NCBI GenBank assembly: GCA_002441345.1
Contig: DJVU01000048.1
Coordinates: 1-22,659 of the forward strand
Length of the DNA: 22,659 bases
Source of the DNA: Bacteroidales bacterium UBA6248
GTDB taxonomy: Bacteria > Bacteroidota > Bacteroidia > Bacteroidales > Lentimicrobiaceae
Direction of reading: 5' to 3'
Shown: positions 1 through 6,927 of the stretch, piece after piece
Layout: each line of letters begins with the position of its first letter
How positions within the stretch are numbered: position 1 is the stretch's first letter
Notes under the pieces: model-generated
What the model saw: only the letters and a program-made list of their open reading frames with translations
Database searches by the model: none
What the model was told of the DNA's origin: nothing
Program-made: the position numbers and the translations under genes

Positions 1-561
1 GGCGGTAAACAGGATCAGTATGCCGCTACCTTCGGAGGCGTTAATTTTATGGAGTTCTCCGCCAACGATAAAGTCATCGTTAATCCCTTGCGAATTAAAG
101 ATATTTACCTTCACGAACTTGCACACAACCTCGTACTGTTTTATACGCAGACAAGCCGTCTCTCATCCAAAATTATTGAAGCCCAGTCACGTAATGTAAC
201 CAATAAAAACCAGAATTCCATAGATGCCATGCATCAGCTTAAAATTCAGTCGGTTATGATGAAGGAAGCTCTGCTACGCGGAGAACTGGATAAAATTGGT
301 GAAATCCTGGATTTCGGCTGGAGATACAAAAAACAAATGGCCGACGAAATTTCCAATCCGTTTATCGATCAACTCTATGAAACGGCCCGCGAGAACGGTG
401 CAACAGGAGGAAAAATCAGCGGGGCAGGAGGCGGAGGGTTTATGATTTTCTACTGCCCGGGCGAAACCAGGTCGAACGTTATCAGGGCTCTGAAAACATT
501 CGGCGTTGAAGCAAAACGATACGAATTCACCGGCTCCGGCCTTACAACCTGGACCATCTGA
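1..561 (+). CDS. hddA: D-glycero-alpha-D-manno-heptose 7-phosphate kinase, 3' part (5' end outside window)
   Basis: GHMP-family sugar kinase that phosphorylates D-glycero-D-manno-heptose 7-phosphate at C1 to the alpha-1,7-bisphosphate, a cytoplasmic step in nucleotide-activated heptose synthesis. The reading frame is open from base 1 and begins GGKQDQYAATFGGVNF, typical of the HddA-type GHMP middle region, so the ATG at 49 is internal and not the true start. The last 187 residues are present. The glycine-rich GHMP motif GKISGAGGGGFMIFYC lies about 50 residues before the stop. The next three genes are gmhA, hddC and gmhB in the same direction, which supports the heptose assignment over galactokinase or mevalonate kinase relatives. 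Stop TGA at 559-561. Confidence 0.88.
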   Translation, partial: GGKQDQYAATFGGVNFMEFSANDKVIVNPLRIKDIYLHELAHNLVLFYTQTSRLSSKIIEAQSRNVTNKNQNSIDAMHQLKIQSVMMKEALLRGELDKIGEILDFGWRYKKQMADEISNPFIDQLYETARENGATGGKISGAGGGGFMIFYCPGETRSNVIRALKTFGVEAKRYEFTGSGLTTWTI

Positions 562-605
562 CCCGGAAAGCCTTCCGTATTACCTTTCCCGTTTGTCCTT
601 TTGGT

Positions 606-613
606 TATCTTTG
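606..613 (+). promoter_or_regulatory. Bacteroidota -7 box upstream of gmhA
   Basis: TATCTTTG matches the Bacteroidota -7 consensus TAnnTTTG exactly and ends 13 bases before the gmhA ATG, giving a short leader like other genes here. A clear TTTG -33 element at 19-21 bases is not seen (TTTC lies at 585-588, spacing 17). The box suggests gmhA-hddC-gmhB can be transcribed separately from hddA, from which it is parted by 65 bases. Confidence 0.5.
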
Positions 614-626
614 CAAAAAATATTCT

Positions 627-1205
627 ATGCAAGCCAGAATCACCGAGGTACTACGCTCGTCGATAGCAGTCAAGGAACAAATTCTACGCGACCCGGAACT
701 GCTGAAATCCATAGAAATTGCTACCTCTGCAATTATCCGTACGTTTCGTAATAACGGAAGCGTTCTTTTCTGTGGTAACGGAGGGAGTGCTGCCGACGCT
801 CAGCACCTGGCAGCCGAATTCTCCGGGAGGTTCTACTACGATCGCCCGCCGCTGAACTCCGAAGCACTGCACGTAAATACCAGTTACCTTACCGCTGTTG
901 GCAACGATTATTCTTTCGATGAAGTTTATGCACGCATTGTTCGCGCCAAAGGCCGTAAGGGAGATGTTCTTGTTGCCCTTTCAACCTCAGGAAATTCCGG
1001 TAATATTCTGAAGGCTGTACTTGCAGCCCGGGAAACCGGCATGACCGTGATCGGCATGACCGGTCAAAGCGGTGGCCAGATGAAAGAACTGTGTAACATC
1101 CTTATTAACGTCCCTTCAGCCGATACTCCAAGGATTCAGGAAGCACACATTACCATTGGCCATATCCTTTGTGAACTGGCAGAAGCTTCAATTTTTCCAC
1201 GGTAA
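627..1205 (+). CDS. gmhA: Phosphoheptose isomerase (sedoheptulose 7-phosphate isomerase)
   Basis: Converts sedoheptulose 7-phosphate to D-glycero-D-manno-heptopyranose 7-phosphate, the first committed step of heptose activation. The 192-residue length is normal for GmhA. It is a single SIS domain: the phosphate-binding segment FCGNGGSAADAQHLAAEF is at residues 48-65, the second loop STSGNSGN sits mid-protein, and the C-terminal helix has EAHITIGHILCELAE. E64 and H179 correspond to the acid/base pair of characterised GmhA enzymes (family knowledge). The start ATG at 627 follows a -7 box at 606-613. hddC begins two bases after the stop, so the two are almost certainly cotranscribed. DiaA-like SIS proteins are an alternative, but the flanking heptose genes decide against that. 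Confidence 0.93.
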   Translation: MQARITEVLRSSIAVKEQILRDPELLKSIEIATSAIIRTFRNNGSVLFCGNGGSAADAQHLAAEFSGRFYYDRPPLNSEALHVNTSYLTAVGNDYSFDEVYARIVRAKGRKGDVLVALSTSGNSGNILKAVLAARETGMTVIGMTGQSGGQMKELCNILINVPSADTPRIQEAHITIGHILCELAEASIFPR

Positions 1206-1207
1206 CC

Positions 1208-1927
1208 ATGTTTCTTTCCTACCCGGATATTATCATTCTTGCAGGCGGACTTGGAACCCGCCTCAGTGAAGCCCTGCCGGGTGTCCCGAAACCCATGGCG
1301 CCTGTAAACGGCCGGCCCTTTCTTGAGTATCTTCTGAAGCCGTTGTGCGACGGAGGATTCCGGAAAGTGATACTCTCAACCGGCTACCTTGGAGAGCAGA
1401 TCGAATCCTATTTTGGTAGCAGGTTTCGCAACCTGGAGTTGGTCTACTCTGCCGAAAAAGAGCAGCTTGGAACCGGAGGTGCAGTAAATTTGGCTTTTCG
1501 TAAAGTTGAAACCCCACATTTTATGGTTATAAACGGAGATACCATTTTCCGGATCAACCATGATTTTCTGTTTCAGAAACACGTGGAAAACCTTGCCGAT
1601 GTTACACTGGCTCTTCGAAAAGTTCCGGATGTTTCACGCTATGGAAGCGTTCAACTTTCACAGGAACATCGCATAACCGCTTTCTGCGAAAAAACGGATG
1701 CCTCCGGAGCCGGACTTATCAATGGCGGCATCAATATGATTTCCTCCCGATATTTCTCCGCACTTAGCCTTCCTGAAAAATTCTCTCTCGAGAAAGATCT
1801 CTTTATTCCACAGGTGTCAAAGGCACGGTATTACGGGCTGGATTTTGATAATTATTTTCTGGATATCGGTATTCCGGAAGACTACTTACGCGCTCAAACC
1901 GAATTTCATGAATTTGAAAACCGATAG
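1208..1927 (+). CDS. hddC: D-glycero-alpha-D-manno-heptose 1-phosphate guanylyltransferase-type nucleotidyltransferase
   Basis: Sugar-1-phosphate nucleotidyltransferase of 239 residues that would transfer a nucleotide (GMP in the characterised HddC) to heptose 1-phosphate. The signature IILAGGLGTRLSE is at residues 9-21, followed by the substrate-proximal Lys28 in VPKPMAPVNGRPF and the metal-binding Asp in VINGDTIF near residue 107. A single GT-A-like domain fills the protein; there is no C-terminal left-handed beta helix. The gene starts 2 bases after gmhA, and its last 20 bases overlap the start of gmhB. GDP rather than ADP, CDP or TDP specificity is inferred from gene order (hddA/gmhA/gmhB) and cannot be read from motifs alone. 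Confidence 0.85.
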   Translation: MFLSYPDIIILAGGLGTRLSEALPGVPKPMAPVNGRPFLEYLLKPLCDGGFRKVILSTGYLGEQIESYFGSRFRNLELVYSAEKEQLGTGGAVNLAFRKVETPHFMVINGDTIFRINHDFLFQKHVENLADVTLALRKVPDVSRYGSVQLSQEHRITAFCEKTDASGAGLINGGINMISSRYFSALSLPEKFSLEKDLFIPQVSKARYYGLDFDNYFLDIGIPEDYLRAQTEFHEFENR

Positions 1928-2465
1928 CTCCTGGACCCTTTTTCTCGATCGCGACGGAGTGATTAATGTCAGAATCCCGGGTGATTACATCCGGACACCG
2001 GAGCAGTTTGAGTTTATCCCGGGTACACTTGAGGCTCTGAAAATTTTTGCTTCTTATTTCAGCCGTATTATCGTAGTCACCAACCAGCAGGGAATAGGAA
2101 AGGGTCTTATGAATGAAGAGATGCTGCAAACGGTTCATAAGCACATGCTTAAAGAGGTTCATTCGGCAGGCGGGCGAATCGACCGGGTCTTTTTTTCACC
2201 CTACCTCAGCAGTCAGCAGCACGTTTCCCGCAAGCCCGGAATTGGAATGGCGCTGCATGCCAGAACTGAATACCGCAGTATAAACTTTCGTAAAAGCATC
2301 ATGGCCGGCGATTCGCTGAGCGACCTGATCTTTGGCAGACGATTGAGGATGACAACTGTCCTGATCGGTCCGCCCGATATTGCGCGTAAGAACCCTGACT
2401 ATGCGGATTATAATTTCCCTGATTTACTTACATTTGCAAAGGAAATAAAAGCTAATACTCCTTAA
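1908..2465 (+). CDS. gmhB: D-glycero-D-manno-heptose 1,7-bisphosphate 7-phosphatase (HAD-IIIA), lacking the zinc cysteines
   Basis: HAD phosphatase that removes the 7-phosphate from heptose 1,7-bisphosphate, giving the substrate of HddC. The ATG at 1908 is preferred (185 residues, beginning MNLKTDSSWTLFLDRDGVIN). An upstream in-frame ATG at 1845 would add 21 residues lying wholly inside hddC and is unlikely. HAD motifs are intact: D14 and D16 in FLDRDGVIN, T58 in VVTNQQGIGKG, K109 in SRKPGIGM, and D135/D139 in AGDSLSD. The oddity is the loop at residues 95-110, FFSPYLSSQQHVSRKP. In E. coli-type GmhB this segment carries the Cys/His ligands of a structural zinc. Here no Cys is present in the segment. 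The 20-base overlap with hddC implies translational coupling. The family also includes HisB-N phosphatases, but context favours GmhB. Confidence 0.82.
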   Translation: MNLKTDSSWTLFLDRDGVINVRIPGDYIRTPEQFEFIPGTLEALKIFASYFSRIIVVTNQQGIGKGLMNEEMLQTVHKHMLKEVHSAGGRIDRVFFSPYLSSQQHVSRKPGIGMALHARTEYRSINFRKSIMAGDSLSDLIFGRRLRMTTVLIGPPDIARKNPDYADYNFPDLLTFAKEIKANTP

Positions 2466-2475
2466 CCGACTGCAT

Positions 2476-3933
2476 GTGAATCCATTACTGATTCTCTCTC
2501 TTTTCGTTGCCTATTCCGCCCTGCTCTTTATCATTGCCGGTATTACCAGCCGCAAATCAACAAACGATACGTATTTCACGGGAAACCGCAATTCGCCCTG
2601 GTATGTGGTAGCCTACGGTATGATCGGAGCTTCACTTTCTGGTGTTACGTTTATTTCCATTCCCGGAGAAGTCGGGTCGTCGGGCTTTTCGTACATGGTG
2701 CTTGTGCTTGGTTACCTTATCGGCTATGCTTTCATTGCACAGGTTTTGCTGCCCGTATATTACGGCCGGAAACTAACCTCCATCTATACCTATCTGGAGC
2801 AGCGGTTTGGAAATGCAACGTACAAAACCGGGGCATCCTTTTTTATTCTCTCGCGAAGTATAGGGTCTTCTTTCCGGATTTTTATTGTGGTGAATGTGCT
2901 GCAGATTTTTGTGTTTGATCCCTGGGGGATTCCGTTTGCCGTTAACGTTTCCCTATTTATGGGATTAATTCTGCTTTATACCTTCAGGGGCGGAATTAAG
3001 ACCATCGTATGGACGGATACACTGCAAACCACCTTTATGCTTCTGGCAGTTCTGGTTTCCGTTTTCATCATATCCGACCATCTCGGTGCCGGCCTGCCGG
3101 CTCTTTTAAGAGAAGTCAGAGAAAGTAATTATTCGGATATGTTTTTCACCGATATCAACGATCCCAGAAATTACCTGAAACAGTTTTTCAGCGGAGCCTT
3201 CATCTCCATCGTAATGACCGGACTGGATCAGGATATGATGCAGAAAAACCTCACCTGCCGGAATCTGAAGGATGCAAAAAAGAATATTTACCTGATGAGC
3301 TGGAGCCTGGTTCCAGTAAATCTTATCTTTATGACGCTCGGAGCAATGATGTATATTTATGCCTCTAAGCTCTCCATCCCATTGCCCGTTCGTTCCGATG
3401 ATCTTTTTCCTGTGCTTGCCCTGCAGTATCTTGGCCCGGTAGCCGGAATTACCTTCCTGACAGGACTGATCGCCGCAGCTTTTTCAAGTGCCGACGGTTC
3501 CCTGACTGCACTCACCACCTCATTCAGCATCGATATTCTTGGGCTGGAGCGCAGGACAGGACTCAGCGACCGGATAAAGGTGAGGCGCAGAATGCTGGTG
3601 CATTTTACTTTTGCAGTGTATCTGGCCGGATTAGTCGTTCTTTTCAGGGCTATCAGTGATGAATCGGTCATCAATAAGCTGTTCACCATTGCCGGGTATA
3701 CCTATGGCCCTCTGCTTGGTTTGTTTGCTTTCGGTCTTTTCACCAAACGATCCGTAAACGACCGTTTTGTCCCTCTGATTGCTGTTCTTTCACCGGTACT
3801 GAGCTACGTTATCAGTGCCAACAGCGTTGCGTGGTTCAATGGTTACAGGTTTGGTTTTGAACTGCTTATCGTGAATGGACTAATTACGGTTCTGGGCTTG
3901 TTCCTGCTTTCGCGACCTGCGAAGGAAAAATAG
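2476..3933 (+). CDS. Sodium:solute symporter family (SSS) transporter, substrate unknown
   Basis: Integral inner-membrane protein of 485 residues with about 13 hydrophobic segments, as expected for the SSS family that couples Na+ entry to solute uptake. Recognisable pieces are the N-terminal SRKSTNDTYFTGNRN, the unwound-helix region GASLSGVTFISIPGEVGSSG (about residues 51-70), ILSRSIGSSFR, FRGGIKTIVWTDTLQ, TGLDQDMMQKNL and AAAFSSADGSLTALTTSFS. The start is GTG at 2476, because the overlapping ATG at 2474 runs straight into TGA; it lies 10 bases after the gmhB stop. Proximity to the heptose genes could mean cotranscription but does not identify the substrate. SSS members carry sugars, amino acids, vitamins or ions, so none is named. 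Confidence 0.85.
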   Translation: MNPLLILSLFVAYSALLFIIAGITSRKSTNDTYFTGNRNSPWYVVAYGMIGASLSGVTFISIPGEVGSSGFSYMVLVLGYLIGYAFIAQVLLPVYYGRKLTSIYTYLEQRFGNATYKTGASFFILSRSIGSSFRIFIVVNVLQIFVFDPWGIPFAVNVSLFMGLILLYTFRGGIKTIVWTDTLQTTFMLLAVLVSVFIISDHLGAGLPALLREVRESNYSDMFFTDINDPRNYLKQFFSGAFISIVMTGLDQDMMQKNLTCRNLKDAKKNIYLMSWSLVPVNLIFMTLGAMMYIYASKLSIPLPVRSDDLFPVLALQYLGPVAGITFLTGLIAAAFSSADGSLTALTTSFSIDILGLERRTGLSDRIKVRRRMLVHFTFAVYLAGLVVLFRAISDESVINKLFTIAGYTYGPLLGLFAFGLFTKRSVNDRFVPLIAVLSPVLSYVISANSVAWFNGYRFGFELLIVNGLITVLGLFLLSRPAKEK

Positions 3934-4018
3934 CGGCAATATTGCATCAAACCGGGATTTTTAAAAACCAATGGATTTTTCATTTGTTTCTTATTGTCAT
4001 TCATAAACACCTGAATTT

Positions 4019-6208
4019 ATGACGAACATCCGGTTTAATGCGCTTGACAGGGCAATGAACAGGCCCCGCAGGCAAATGCCTGAATTCCCGGCAAAAATAT
4101 CATCCTACTATGCTGAAATGGCTTTCAGCCACGGCGTAATGCGTGATTTTATGTCGAAGGAGGCCTATGCGTCGGTTATCCGTGCAGCCGAAACCGGCGA
4201 GCGTATCAGCCGGAGCGTGGCCGATCAGGTTGCTTCTGCGATGAAAGCATGGGCTATGAGCAAGGGTGCTACGCATTACTCGCACTGGTTTCATCCCCTT
4301 ACAGGCTCTACTGCAGAAAAGCACGACTCTTTTCTTTTTCCGGCGCCCGACGGCAAAGCCATTGAAACGTTCAATGCCGGTGAATTAATTCAGCAGGAAC
4401 CCGATGCATCCAGTTTTCCAAGCGGTGGAATTCGCAATACCTTCGAAGCCAGAGGCTATACAGCCTGGGATCCGACATCTCCGGCCTTTATTCTGGATAA
4501 AACCCTGTTTATTCCAACTATTTTTGTTTCCTATACCGGTGAGGCACTCGATTACAAAACGCCCTTGTTAAAGGCATCGCTTGCACTCGACCGGGAAGCA
4601 ACTGCTGTCTGCAGGTATTTTGATAAGAATGTAACCAGGGTGTTCGCCACTCTGGGTTGGGAGCAGGAGTATTTCCTGGCCGATACAGCGCTTTTCAATG
4701 CCAGACCCGATCTCATGCTCACCGGCAGAACTCTTTTCGGACATTCCAGTGCAAAGGATCAGCAGCTTTCCGATCATTATTTTGGCAGCATCCCTGAAAA
4801 GGTTATTGATTTTATGCGGGAGTTTGAATACGAAGCCCACCGGCTCGGAATCCCGGTTCATACCCGGCATAATGAAGTTGCTCCCAATCAGTTTGAATGT
4901 GCACCCGTTTATGAGGAAGTAAACGTTGCCGTCGATCACAATCAGCTTCTTATGCACCTACTTGAGAAAGTTGCTAAACGGCACGGTTATACGGTACTTC
5001 TTCACGAAAAACCCTATGCCGGTGTTAACGGTTCAGGAAAGCACAACAACTGGTCAATGAGCAATAATCTGGGTGAAAACCTGCTATCTCCGGGAAAAAC
5101 TGCTAAGTCGAACCTGCGCTTTCTGGTGTTTCTTGTATCCATCCTCAAGGCCGTGGATACCCATGCCGATGTGTTGCGTGCTTACGTGGCCTCCGCATCG
5201 AACGATCTCCGCCTGGGCGGTCACGAAGCACCCCCGGCGATTATTTCGGCCTTTATAGGTACCCAGCTTACAGAAACTCTTGACCAGATGGAGACAATTG
5301 GCAGAAAGGCTCTGCCAAAAGCCGGAAATGGCAACGGAAATAACATCACCGTTCCCAGAATTCCGGAAATTCTGCTCGATAATACCGACCGAAACCGTAC
5401 TTCGCCTTTTGCCTTTACAGGTAACAAGTTTGAATTCAGAGCTGTTGGCTCATCATCAAGCTGCGCGGTGCCTATGATAGCCCTCAATCTGATTGTTGCC
5501 GATCAACTGAAAAAGTTCCGAAAGGATGTTGATCAAAGGATAAATCAGGGACTTAAAAAGGACGATGCGATACTTGAAGTTGTCAGTCGTTACATTACTG
5601 AATCGAAACGCATACGTTTTGAGGGCAACAGCTACAGCGAAGAGTGGAGAAAGGAAGCTGCCCGCAGAGGGCTTTCCGATATTCCCGATACACCGGGAGC
5701 GCTGAAGAGTCTGCTCCGGCAGGAATCGATCCGGCTTTTTACCGAAAATCATGTACTCACGGAGCGCGAAGTAAGGGCCCGGTACGAAATTAAACTTGAA
5801 AATTACATCCGTAAAGTTCAGATCGAATCGCGGGTGATGGGCGATATTGCGGTAAATCACATCGTTCCTATCGCTATCCGGTATCAGAATCATTTGATAG
5901 AAAATGTAAAAGGTCTGAAAGAGGTTCTTGATAATAAGACCTATATGGCTTTATCTAAGAATCAGCTGGATGCAATTCGGGAAATCAGCGAACACATCGC
6001 GGTGATTCGTACCGGGGTTCAGCAAATGACTGAAGCCAGGAAAAATGCCAACACGATTGAGGATCCTGAAAAACGGGCTCAGGATTACAGGGATAAGGTG
6101 CTGGTATTTTTTGAGGATATCCGTTATCATGCCGACAAGCTGGAACTGATGATTGATAACGAAATCTGGCCGCTGCCGAAATACAGGGAGCTTTTGTTTA
6201 TCCGATAA
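4019..6208 (+). CDS. glnN: Glutamine synthetase type III
   Basis: ATP-dependent synthesis of glutamine from glutamate and ammonium in the cytoplasm. The 729-residue length and the order of motifs are those of GSIII, common in Bacteroidota and much longer than GSI (about 470). The GSIII N-terminal domain contains SRSVADQVASAMKAWAMSKG and FEARGYTAWDPTSPAFI. The catalytic core shows GWEQEYFLADTALF, HTRHNEVAPNQFECAPVYEE (glutamate and metal ligands), HEKPYAGVNGSGKHNNWS (nucleotide/glutamate loop) and TSPFAFTGNKFEFRAVGSS. The C-terminal 150 residues form a helical region particular to the class. ATG at 4019. I found no convincing TAnnTTTG box or GlnK/PII neighbour in the 85-base gap upstream, so nitrogen control cannot be read from the sequence. 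Confidence 0.96.
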   Translation: MTNIRFNALDRAMNRPRRQMPEFPAKISSYYAEMAFSHGVMRDFMSKEAYASVIRAAETGERISRSVADQVASAMKAWAMSKGATHYSHWFHPLTGSTAEKHDSFLFPAPDGKAIETFNAGELIQQEPDASSFPSGGIRNTFEARGYTAWDPTSPAFILDKTLFIPTIFVSYTGEALDYKTPLLKASLALDREATAVCRYFDKNVTRVFATLGWEQEYFLADTALFNARPDLMLTGRTLFGHSSAKDQQLSDHYFGSIPEKVIDFMREFEYEAHRLGIPVHTRHNEVAPNQFECAPVYEEVNVAVDHNQLLMHLLEKVAKRHGYTVLLHEKPYAGVNGSGKHNNWSMSNNLGENLLSPGKTAKSNLRFLVFLVSILKAVDTHADVLRAYVASASNDLRLGGHEAPPAIISAFIGTQLTETLDQMETIGRKALPKAGNGNGNNITVPRIPEILLDNTDRNRTSPFAFTGNKFEFRAVGSSSSCAVPMIALNLIVADQLKKFRKDVDQRINQGLKKDDAILEVVSRYITESKRIRFEGNSYSEEWRKEAARRGLSDIPDTPGALKSLLRQESIRLFTENHVLTEREVRARYEIKLENYIRKVQIESRVMGDIAVNHIVPIAIRYQNHLIENVKGLKEVLDNKTYMALSKNQLDAIREISEHIAVIRTGVQQMTEARKNANTIEDPEKRAQDYRDKVLVFFEDIRYHADKLELMIDNEIWPLPKYRELLFIR

Positions 6209-6218
6209 AATGGCTGAT

Positions 6219-6248
6219 AAACCCGGCCGGACATCCGGAGCCGGATTT
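6219..6248 (+). terminator. GC-rich hairpin between convergent glnN and DUF2061 gene
   Basis: Outer arms CCGGC (6223-6227) and GCCGG (6240-6244) and inner arms CGGA/TCCG form a two-part hairpin flanked by AAA on the left and TTT on the right. It lies 11 bases after the glnN stop and 29 bases from the end of the opposing gene. The downstream T content is modest, so this may be a weak bidirectional terminator. Confidence 0.45.
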
Positions 6249-6276
6249 ATGCTTTGGTTTGATTTTCTCCGGTGGT

Positions 6277-6666
6277 TCAGAGATTGTCCTGACTCTGCGT
6301 AAATGCGGCAGTTTCCGCTTTTTTATGTGCTTTGCGGTATGCACGTTTCCAGGCACGCCGGCCCCAGTAATTCCGGCGCCAGTATTTGCCCCACTTGATA
6401 CCGGACCAGATACGCTCGTGGAAATAATATATCGCCAGCTTAACGGTGAAGTCAACAACACTGATGATTGTTGCATCTCCAATACTCTCATAAAGCGTAC
6501 GGGTGGTAACGCTTCTGAAAATGATGAGGAATACAATAAACATAACCCCTGAGGCCATTACCCTGTAGGTTAATGCCTTGATAAAACTACGCTGGGGACT
6601 GTCGCGGTAAATTTCTTCCTTGCCTGAAGTTAATTTTGTTGTTGATTTATCGGGCAGTTTTTCCAT
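6277..6666 (-). CDS. DUF2061-family small membrane protein
   Basis: 129 residues. The centre (about residues 27-85) matches my recollection of the DUF2061 pattern: SFIKALTYRVMASGVMFIVF as a first hydrophobic segment, a short loop, then SIGDATIISVVDFTVKLAIY ending in YYFHERIWSGIKWGK. The N-terminal 25 residues are polar. The last 40 residues are strongly basic and aromatic (KYWRRNYWGRRAWKRAYRK) and predicted cytoplasmic. The molecular function of the family is not known to me; relatives are found as stand-alone two-helix membrane proteins or fused to sulfate-assimilation enzymes. Start ATG at 6666 is supported by a -7 box at 6689-6696. It converges with glnN. Confidence 0.75.
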   Translation of the reverse strand: MEKLPDKSTTKLTSGKEEIYRDSPQRSFIKALTYRVMASGVMFIVFLIIFRSVTTRTLYESIGDATIISVVDFTVKLAIYYFHERIWSGIKWGKYWRRNYWGRRAWKRAYRKAHKKAETAAFTQSQDNL

Positions 6667-6688
6667 TCTTAGTGGTTCGTTTTCGCAT

Positions 6689-6696
6689 CAAACCTA
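6689..6696 (-). promoter_or_regulatory. Bacteroidota -7 box for the DUF2061 gene
   Basis: Read on the minus strand this is TAGGTTTG, a perfect TAnnTTTG. It ends 22 bases before the ATG at 6666, giving a leader of roughly 17 bases. No clear TTTG is seen at the -33 position. Confidence 0.5.
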
Positions 6697-6702
6697 CGGA
6701 AT

Positions 6703-6891
6703 TTATCCCAATTTCCGACCTGGAATGCGAAAATTCCTGTACAGGAACAGTAGGCTATAAACGATGACCGCATAGCCTGCAACCTTAAGAAAGCAATTAA
6801 AGGAGCGGTGAAAAATTTTGTCAGCAACCTCAGCAGTCGGAAGTTGCTGTTTTTCTGCTATCCCGAATAGCATACCGGAAATATAATTCAT
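6703..6891 (-). CDS. Possible small membrane protein (62 residues), doubtful
   Basis: The open frame encodes MNYISGMLFGIAEKQQLPTA at the N-terminus and one strong hydrophobic segment FLKVAGYAVIVYSLLFLYRN near residues 34-53, followed by a basic tail. I do not recognise a family. It fills most of the 243-base gap between the DUF2061 gene and the divergent DUF4831 gene, and its stop lies next to the DUF2061 -7 box. A near-match to a -7 box (TATTTTCA) sits directly before its ATG, too close to serve it. It could equally be a chance ORF over a promoter region. Confidence 0.3.
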   Translation of the reverse strand: MNYISGMLFGIAEKQQLPTAEVADKIFHRSFNCFLKVAGYAVIVYSLLFLYRNFRIPGRKLG

Positions 6892-6901
6892 GAAAATAGC
6901 T

Positions 6902-6909
6902 TAATTTTG
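6902..6909 (+). promoter_or_regulatory. Bacteroidota -7 box overlapping the apparent start of the DUF4831 gene
   Basis: TAATTTTG is a perfect TAnnTTTG. It abuts the ATG at 6910, so transcription would begin at or just after that codon. This argues for the next in-frame ATG at 6928 as the real start, giving a leader of about 13 bases like other genes in the window. Confidence 0.45.
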
Positions 6910-6927
6910 ATGCCTAATCCTGTCGAT

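Noticed and set aside
49..561. ATG 49 as the true start of the heptose kinase
   Set aside because: The frame is open to base 1 and the upstream residues GGKQDQYAATFGG belong to the conserved kinase fold.
506..751. ORF overlapping the hddA end and the gmhA start in another frame
   Set aside because: It covers two well-supported genes and has no recognisable protein features.
1845..1907. ATG 1845 as the gmhB start
   Set aside because: It would add 21 residues encoded entirely within hddC and not resembling the family; ATG 1908 places the catalytic DxD at the usual distance.
3936..3945. Palindrome GCAATATTGC after the symporter gene
   Set aside because: Only 10 bases, with no adjacent T-run or second copy; not enough for a terminator or operator call.
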